In this document: piece by piece, positions 56,725 through 64,000 of the stretch
How the letters are laid out: each line of letters opens with the position of its first letter
Position numbering within the stretch: the first letter of the stretch is position 1
DNA from: Circinella minor
Lineage: Eukaryota > Mucoromycota > Mucoromycetes > Mucorales > Lichtheimiaceae
Assembly (NCBI GenBank): GCA_016758965.1
Contig: JAEPRB010000008.1
Location: forward strand, 248,001-312,000
DNA length: 64,000 bases
Direction of reading: 5' to 3'
Made by a program: the position numbers and the translations under genes
The notes under the pieces: generated by a model
What the model saw: the letters and a program-made list of their open reading frames with translations, nothing else
What the model was told of the DNA's origin: nothing
Database searches by the model: none

Positions 56725-58623
56725 ATATCACAATTCTATGCTAGTGCTTTACCTCACTATTACATATATTTCATCTATCATCATATAGTATCTTTTTTTT
56801 TCATTCTTGTTACACCTCTTTTAACATGATTTCATCATACTTTTAGTAATAACGTAGCAATAGCATTACATTACTATTATTTTTATTGTTCACTTTTATA
56901 TTGGCATAATCATCTTTATTCATATTAAAAAAAAAGCTTTCTTGTTTTTTTTTGTTAAATAATTATTATTGTTTCTTTTAATTTTATAAATGATAGACGT
57001 TCTTTTTTCTTTTTCTTTTTGCTATGATTTGAACATTGTTTATTTTCGATTTTCGAAATTTCGTAGCGAAGTATTTATTCGTTTCCATCTCCCATCTTCT
57101 GAAGAAATAATAGCAAATTAATATTCCTAATAGAAATAATGTTTTCTCAGAAGAATAAAAGCAACCGATAATACTAGAAGAATAAAAGACTCAAAAGTAT
57201 AATGTAAGGTGTTTTTAATATACTTTCAATTTTATTAGTGAAGTTGATAAAAGTATAGTATTCTTTTATATCCAACTTCTATTCTACTAAATAAATAAAT
57301 TTATCGATGTATACAATCTAAGGCAGTAAGCCTTTTTTTTTTTTATCGACATATTGACATTCGTCACCTGTATAATAATGTAGTACACAAATAGTTGTCA
57401 TCTTGGTTGTATACTTCAATAAATATATAGCAAAGTTGGACTATATAATATTTCTGGAAAGTAAAGGAAATTGTTTATTTTTTTTTCATAGTGTACTTTT
57501 ACGTTTACAGTGCGTCATCTTTTGGTATATTGCTAATGCTTTTCTTAGTATTTAACTCTTCATATTCTTTTTTCTCCATCTTTACCAAGTAACAAAGAGC
57601 ATTTTAGCAGAGTTAACAATAGAGGTGAGTGCTAATTATAATAGCTATCTATATATGTAGAATGAGAGATTATGTGTAAATATATTATGAAAAACCATAT
57701 TCTCCCAGTGGTACTTAATTATTATATTATGAGCTTGTGCAGTATATTTAATTATTCTTCTGTTTATTTTATTTTGAATGAGCCAATTATATATATAATT
57801 GCTATGTATATTCTTTACGTACACAAGTTTATCCGTAAAAATATATCTGACTAAATTTTTGACAAAGTTACTCAGGAAAAAGAAATCATCCCATTTTTTA
57901 TTATTTCATCTTCAATATCACTTCTTTCATAATCTCTTTCCACATGTTGAAAACAAAAAACAAAATCAAATAAAAGGACTTACAGCATCGTACCGCAATC
58001 AAAAAAACAACAACAACTAATCAATATATATATATATGTTCATTTTTTTTGTTGTTTATGATGACCTTATAGTTTTTTTCCCTTTTTTTTTTACACTTTC
58101 TGCATCATGACTAAGTAGATTTACTCAATTTTTTTTACACGGGAAAACTAAATTAGCATTTTTCTTGAGTCCACGTGGTTCAACAAACTCACCACTGTAC
58201 CTATATAATTTATAGTTATATAATCCTTGCATTGTACAAAAGCAGATACTGACCCTTCTTTTTTATTTGAGAGAAAACATTCGATAAGACAAGAAAAAGA
58301 ATAGACTTATTTATATATATTTATATATTGTAATTTTTTCATACAACACTTTAAGTGGAAAAAGAATAAAAGGGAAAAGAATATTACATACAATTAAGAG
58401 ACAGAGAGAGATTGTGAGAAAGGGGGAAGAATGAGTTAAATTGTTACAATAAAAAGTACATCACATAATAATAATAAAAAATAGAGAATCTAGTAGGAGT
58501 TTATGAGAGAATAAAACTCAATAAGGAAAAGATTGTTGTTGTTTGTTATAAAGGAAGGAGCAAGGAAAAAAATGATAAAATATAAAGTAGTAGTTAATAA
58601 TAATAATAATGAAAAACAGGGTA
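56725..58623. other. Intergenic region, nothing recognised
   Basis: 1.9 kb of AT-rich DNA between the small secreted gene and the disordered-protein gene. Open frames at 57672-57854 and 57799-58020 are low complexity and unsupported. Confidence 0.5.
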
Positions 58624-60293
58624 TTAGGAACCTAACCATTTCTTGCCAAAATCCAAGACGCCACGAATGGTGAGACCGGGGGTATTATTATCATCATCCA
58701 CAAGAGCCGAATGGCGTCGAGAATATGAAGATGATAATGATGAAGAAGAAGCAGTATGTTTATGTTTATGTTTATTTTTATTTTTATTGTTGTTATGTTC
58801 CGTAAAATAAGAAAATGGATGATGGTCGGAACCAAATGGAGGAGAATCGCCACCACTAAAAGGAAACTTGTATTGTGAAGCAGCTGAACGTCGTCGTCTT
58901 TCATGTTCATCATCATCATCATCTGGTTGTTCATATTCATTTAGCGCTTCGGATGCGATTGAATCCATATCAGATGCTGTTCTAACAAAATCCAAAATTA
59001 ACATGATTTTTTAAATGTAAACAATCAGTTTTTTTTATTACACTCTTTGTTTTACTCGTTGTTTGTTCCTTACTTGTCTGATTCAGGTCCTTTTTTTATA
59101 CTATCATTATCGTTTTGGTCGTCATTGTGGTCATCATTATTATCATTATTTTTGTTAATCGTACGAAGGGTTGTATTATCTGGTTCTTGTTCTTTTTTAT
59201 TATTCATATCTATCATGTTTTTTCGAATATAAATTAATTTATCTGTCAGATCATCCAATCGTTCACTTAACAAATCTTGAGCTTGTTCCGCTACAGTTGT
59301 TACGACAGGTGCTGTTGAAGATGATGCTTCGTTTTGCTGTTGGTGGTCTCGTCGTTCTTGTTCTTGTTGTTCTTGCTGTTGTTGTTGATAATATTCATGC
59401 TCTTGTACTACTATGTTTCCTTTATTATTATCATGTTGTTGTTGATCCTCATAGCAATCTTCGTTATCCTCCTGATCAACAAAATAATATGAAGGCATGG
59501 TCCGGGGAGCATAAAATTCTTTTTGTGTTGGTGGTGGTTGCATTTCTTGGGAAAGAGGTCTACCATAGGTTGAATCGATATACCCTTCTTCACCATAAGG
59601 ATCCATATTCTATTTTTGTACATACACATAACATATTTAGTATTTTTACTCATCCTGGACTTTAAAATCATAGTTTATTTTAATTCGTTGCTACATACAC
59701 ATGTACTTTATTACATGTAAATACAAATTATTTACCTTAGAACGTTCATAAGCAAGGTGAGCGATTTGATCATCACCTAAAAACTCTGCATCTTGAATTT
59801 CTTCGGAAAATATTTCTTGGTCATCATCATTCTGTTGAATAACTCTTGGATAATTATTATGTTGATTATGTTTTCTGTGTTTTCTTTTTTTCTTGTTACT
59901 GTTTTTTCGGCCAAATGGATTTCTCGTAACAAATCCTGCTGGTGGGAATTCTCCTCCTTCTGCTAACATAGAGTCAAATTCCCAGTCTCTTGGATCATCA
60001 AGATATCCACGTACAGCGCGGCCATGATATCGATTATTACTATTGCTGTTATCAAAAAAGTGTGGCTGTTGGTCGTGTGGTGAGATAAATAACTCGTCGT
60101 CGATAATATCATCGTCATCGTCAAGTCGTATACGTTGATTTCGTTTAAAAATATTTGGAATGCAGCAACATGATGTTGGTAAAAGATAATTTCGCCAAGT
60201 TAAATCAAAGGCATTAGGTTCTTCTTCTGGTTCGAGTGATAGTTGGTTATGTCGTTTAGACGACGAGAAACAATTACAACAAAAGCACGACAT
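58624..60293 (-). CDS. Disordered protein with N-terminal cysteine cluster, function unknown
   Basis: Three exons: 59736-60293, 59074-59609 and 58624-58981; 483 residues. The N-terminus MSCFCCNCFSSSKR is a dense cysteine cluster followed by basic residues, the pattern of S-palmitoylated membrane-peripheral proteins. There is no signal peptide or transmembrane segment. Order-like islands are AFDLTWRNYLLPTSCCC (another Cys group), RGYLDDPRDWEFDSML and RLDDLTDKLIYIRKNMID, a possible short coiled coil. The rest is low complexity: poly-Asp, poly-Gln, poly-Asn and a KNKNKHKHKHT block. The end, LTIRGVLDFGKKWLGS, is a hydrophobic/basic helix candidate. I do not recognise the family. A membrane-anchored scaffold or trafficking role is only an inference from the cysteines. 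Frame continuity across both introns supports the model. Confidence 0.72.
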
Positions 60294-62227
60294 TAAATTA
60301 AATTCATTATCTTTTGGACGTATATGTATAACTGAAATGGAGAAAAAACAACAACAACAAAAATAATATAAAGTTGTAAAATATGTATAGTTTTTTTTTT
60401 TAAAAAAAAAAGAAAAGAAGAGAAGAAATAAAAAAAAAAATTCCAGGTCAGGCTTTTCCCTCGTTTATTTTTTTTGTATAGTCAAGAAAGTCAAATCTTC
60501 ACATGGATAAGTTTCTTCTTACTCGCCAAGAATGTTTTTTTTTTCATCCTGCTAACCTTAAATATTAATTTATTATATTATATAAATAAAGTATATGCAA
60601 ACAATCGTAGAATACATAGTGATTTTTCCCTTTTTTTTCACTTATTTTTTTTATTTGATTCAATATCAAAATTCAAAAAGTTAACTGGGAATTTATTCAT
60701 AAATTATAGAATGTATTCCTCAAGTGAGTTAGTAATCCTTTTTTCCACATTTGGATTTCGACCTCGAGATTGACGCATTGAATATTTCACATAAAAAAAT
60801 AATAAAAGTAAATATATACATATAGTTAAAAGGTGCAGCCCCCACAAAATAATTGTTCTGACTAACAATATATGTTTGTTGCATTTTATCTTTTTGAACA
60901 CAGAATTATTATCTGGATATTTGACATATTCTAAAAAGGCAGTAGAAACGACTGCAAGTTACAGTTATACATAATAAAAAAAACACCATTCTTATCTGTG
61001 CACGGTCCTCACGATTTTTTTTTCTGTTGATGAAAATGATGGTTCCCATGGCAAATAATGATTTTCATATAACAGCTTTTTCTTTTATGGTGTATATATG
61101 TATAATTGGTAAATTGTGTTTGTTGTACCTTAAAAAGAAAAGAAAATAAAGAAGTTACGTAATTGAGTTACTGTAATCATTACTTTGTATTATAATTTTA
61201 AAACAATGAGTAATTTAAACATACTTGATTTTTTTTTTCTTGTTAATAAAAAATATTTCAGTATAATAACGAGGAACAAAAAAAAAAGCTCTATAATAAG
61301 TAGTATAATAGCTTTTTCCCCCGTTTGTATTGACACATACATAATTAGGATTATGCTGTCTAGGTGCAATTGAAATTCTTCAAATGACATTTCATATTTA
61401 AACATCTGTTCTTTATAATGGTATTAGCACTTAATGTTTGTTGATGTATGTCATAGTGCTCTTAAAGAATTATATACTGTATTCTTTTAGCCTCAAAATA
61501 ATGTATTACTTTTTGTTTTCCCATAATTAACAATAATGATACATGCATTAAAAATACCGTTTTCTAATTTTTAACCGTTATATGTGATGGTATGATACCT
61601 ATACAATTCTTGAAATTTTTTTTTTCTAGTTTCTTGACTGATGATTAAAACATCATCAGTCGCTTTTCTGGTCAGGTAGACGGAGAGCTCTATTTGAAGA
61701 TATATAAAACAATTGTTCTGACCGTTGTCATCATCGTTGATACTGTTCTTGCTGCTCCCCAATCTACTTGCTATTTTATATTTCAAGTGTGCAATTGCTT
61801 GTGCTATTTCTTAGTTACATGTAGGTAATGTCTATCTCTCTCTTTAATATACAAAAAAATAAAAGGTTCAGCTGTTTATATATAATTTGTGTTACTACTA
61901 CCATTGCCTCCGCTATTTATTACTCTTTATATATCACGGATTATAGATGATACATTAATTAGAAAGTTTGGATTAGAAAAGAACCGAGTAGAATATGAAG
62001 AGAGAAAGGAGATTTTGTGTGAGAGAGGTGATGTGTATATCTTCCCAAGACATGAGTTCAAGTATGCACTATTATTTTTTGTGGGGACAAAACAAGACTA
62101 AATAAAGTATTAGAGCTGAGAAGAAAAAAAAAGAAGAAAAATTAATAATAAACCAGCGTTGTGTATCTGTGCTGTGTTATTTTATTTTTCTTTAGCTTGT
62201 TGTTATTTCTACATTAATAAATAAAAT
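60294..62227. other. Intergenic region with an orphan open frame
   Basis: 1.9 kb. Its left part is the promoter of the cysteine-cluster gene. A plus-strand frame at 61889-62101 ends in YEERKEILCERGDVYIFPRH and EFKYALLFFVGTKQD, more protein-like than its surroundings, but has no upstream exon I can join and no recognisable family. Minus-strand 61571-61786 also looks partly protein-like (RKATDDVLIISQETRKKKFQ). Both may be relics. Confidence 0.4.
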
Positions 62228-62714
62228 ATGTTACGATCGATCTCCATTGCTACCCGTCACCGTATGTTTTCTACTACAAGCGCAATGCGCATGTCAGAGG
62301 GTGAACAACATATTCATAACAAATTAACTGAAGCTTTATCCCCTCATAAATTGCGAGTTGTTGACGTATCTGGTAAATATATAAAGTTGCTTTTTATTTT
62401 TGCTTATTAAAACATGGTTATCGAAAAAAAAAGAACAATCGTTTAAATATATATATAAATATCAGGTGGTTGTGGATCGATGTATGCTATTGATATTTCA
62501 TCCAAGTCCTTTGAAGGTGCTTCGATTGTAAAACAACATCGTTTAGTAAATCAAATTCTTAAAGATGAAATTAAAGAAATGCATGGTCTTCAGGTAAATC
62601 ATATAATCATATTATTTTATTTTATTCACAAAAAAAACAATAATGTATTAATTTGATTCATTGTCATGTATCAATTTTTTTTTTATATAATAGTTGAAAA
62701 CATCTGCCAAATAA
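62228..62714 (+). CDS. bol3: BolA-like protein, mitochondrial BOL3 type
   Basis: Three exons: 62228-62372, 62466-62593 and 62694-62714; 97 residues. BolA-like proteins work with monothiol glutaredoxin and NFU to deliver Fe-S clusters to mitochondrial targets. The first ~20 residues ([19 protein letters not shown]) form a basic, hydroxylated mitochondrial presequence. The BolA core follows: [20 protein letters not shown], then [20 protein letters not shown] with the conserved GGCGSMY cysteine of BOL3-type proteins, and [20 protein letters not shown]. It ends with QLKTSAK, a short third exon. Size and motif order match BOL3 (BOLA3). Confidence 0.93.
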
Positions 62715-62983
62715 AATATAATTTAAATCCATTCCCCTCCCTTCTTCTCCTCCCTTTCTCAATATAAAACCATAACTCCAATCAATATCGATCAAATTTA
62801 AATAATATTTTATATTTTTTTTTCGTGTGATGTTTTTGTCTTTGTTTGCATATTTGTAAAACAAAGGGGGGAAAAATTACAATTTGCAATATGGTTGATG
62901 ACTGGAAAGATTGTATTTGTGTTGTGTTAGATGAGTTCGAAAACAAGAGAAGGCAAAAAAAAAAGAGAGAGATTTATTTATAT

Positions 62984-64000
62984 TTATTGTTGATAATTGG
63001 TTGTGGTCATTGTTGTTGTTGCATGGTGATCTTGATTGTGATTACTACTATTGTTACTACTGTTGCTATGGGATTGTTGTTGCTGGTGATTATGCTGATT
63101 ATGTTGTTGTTGATGATTATTACTATTAACTCTTGTTCGTTCCTTATGCTTCATACTTAATCGTTCAATATCCGCAACGACTTTTTCGATACTCTGTTCT
63201 GTAATCCGTTGTCGCATGTCTAGTGGCTTTTTAAGAAGACTTGAAGGATCTTCTGGCCATTTATTTTGTTGCTGTTGTTGATTATGATGATTATAATACT
63301 GTTGTTGATAGTGATGGTGTTGTTGTGGTTTCTGGAAAGCTGCATGGTTTTTATGAACTATGCACATAAAGTTTTTTTTTTCTAAGTTCATAACATACAG
63401 ACATACATAGATAATATATATAATTCATTTCTTCCTCAAACCTTTTTCTTTTACACCACAACCCGGATGATGACAAATTTTCTTTTTTCTATTTTTTTTT
63501 TTTTTTAAAAAAAAAAAACAACCTTACCTTTATAATAAAATGATTGGATTTCAGCAGGTCGTAACAGTTCAGTTAATTTTGAACGTATTTTTGCATCGGC
63601 TTGATTATCATTATGATGTGTATGAGCAGTCCATACTTGATAATTATCGCATTGTTGTCTTGATGATACAGAAACACCACATACAGTATCTCCCAGCCAT
63701 TCTTCTATCTGTTCACCAATCAATAATACAAGCAAATCACGCCATGCCAACGGGGAATGTGGTTTGGGTATCTTGAAATTATAAGAACCTCCATGTTCAT
63801 TTTGAGGATCTTCCCTGATTTTTTTTAAGGATGAGTAGAGGAGGGAGAAGGGGGAACGGGGAAGGAGAGGTTTCAATATAAGAATATACAACATGATATA
63901 CGAGCGAATTAAGTTATTTCTCGGTTTTTTTCTTTCTCTTTGTATTAAAATTTACCATATTGGCTTAATTCCTTTTCGCATAAAATGCAAGTTGCTTCGA
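62984..64000 (-). CDS. eIF4E-like: eIF4E-family cap-binding protein with Gln/His/Asn-rich tail (partial, 5' end beyond window)
   Basis: Exons seen: 63956-64000 (incomplete at the window edge), 63528-63814 and 62984-63357. The coding sequence covers only the C-terminal part of the eIF4E domain plus a long tail. Visible core: NLHFMRKGIKPIWEDPQNEH, where the tryptophan-glutamate pair is the cap-stacking WE motif, GGSYNFKI, WRDLLVLLIGEQIEEWLGDT, CGVSVSSRQQCDNYQVWTA and ELLRPAEIQSFYYK with KVHKNHAAF. The remaining ~115 residues are unusual for eIF4E: two Gln/His/Asn-rich stretches around a more ordered central segment, DMRQRITEQSIEKVVADIER. Class (eIF4E1 or 4EHP/eIF4E2) cannot be set without the N-terminus. 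The mRNA sense is minus. Confidence 0.85.

Noticed and set aside
61889..62101. C-terminal part of a DNA polymerase X-like palm (DVYIFPRHEFKYALLFF)
   Set aside because: Resemblance is a few scattered residues; no other polymerase motif or joined exon exists.
62984..63160. CRISPR-like or tandem-repeat array from regular GTTGTTGTT spacing
   Set aside because: It is the codon repetition of the Gln/His/Asn-rich eIF4E tail, without spacers.

Overview
The window looks like nuclear DNA of a filamentous fungus, most likely an early-diverging one (Mucoromycota, perhaps Mucorales). The basis is AT-rich spacers with long A/T runs, dense short GT-AG introns (up to 19 exons in one gene), and a set of ordinary fungal housekeeping genes. 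The phylum is an inference from gene content and style; no rRNA or other marker is present. Exon joints were worked out by hand from splice signals and reading-frame continuity, and for every complete multi-exon model the exon lengths sum to a multiple of three.

Layout. 1-3.4 kb: no supported gene. 3.4-5.5 kb (+): NoxR/p67phox-like TPR-PB1 protein. 6.0-6.6 kb (+): cysteine-rich secreted protein. 8.4-9.8 kb (+): WDR83/MORG1-type WD40 protein, tail to tail with an HMT1/ABCB6-type ABC half-transporter (10.1-14.1 kb, -). The transporter is divergent from an intronless HAD-IIA hydrolase (14.6-15.6 kb, +). 17.1-20.6 kb is a mobile-element zone: tRNA-Gln(UUG), a Mutator-like foldback element with ~690-bp terminal inverted repeats and a 9-bp target duplication, and a solo-LTR-like repeat whose second copy lies inverted at 30.1 kb. 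20.6-24.0 kb is gene-poor with a coding relic. 24.0-25.3 kb (-): SFP1-like zinc-finger regulator, divergent from mitochondrial HSP60 (26.6-28.6 kb, +).

32.1-35.4 kb (-): VPS1 dynamin, divergent from cullin-4 (36.1-39.8 kb, +). A DIA2/Pof3-like TPR-F-box-LRR protein follows (40.1-42.6 kb, +), then an OSBP/Kes1-like sterol/PI4P carrier (43.3-45.3 kb, -) and a WD40/DUF2415-type protein (45.7-47.6 kb, -). 47.6-56.4 kb is an 8.8-kb gene desert. Then come a Gly/His-rich small secreted protein (56.4-56.7 kb, +), a disordered protein with an N-terminal cysteine cluster (58.6-60.3 kb, -), the mitochondrial BolA-like Fe-S factor BOL3 (62.2-62.7 kb, +) and the 3' part of an eIF4E-family gene with a long Gln/His/Asn-rich tail, cut by the right edge (63.0-64.0 kb, -).

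The genes do not form one pathway. Functional themes are membrane traffic and lipid transfer (VPS1, OSBP), ubiquitin ligases linked to replication (CUL4, DIA2-like), mitochondrial upkeep (HSP60, BOL3, HMT1-like ABC), growth control and translation (SFP1, eIF4E), and secretion or redox (NoxR-like, two secreted proteins). Poly-glutamine tracts recur in at least six of the proteins. The most unusual structure is the foldback element at 17.85-20.17 kb, which carries repeated GTGCGATTTTTT motifs in its arms and a broken cellular-looking coding segment in its core.
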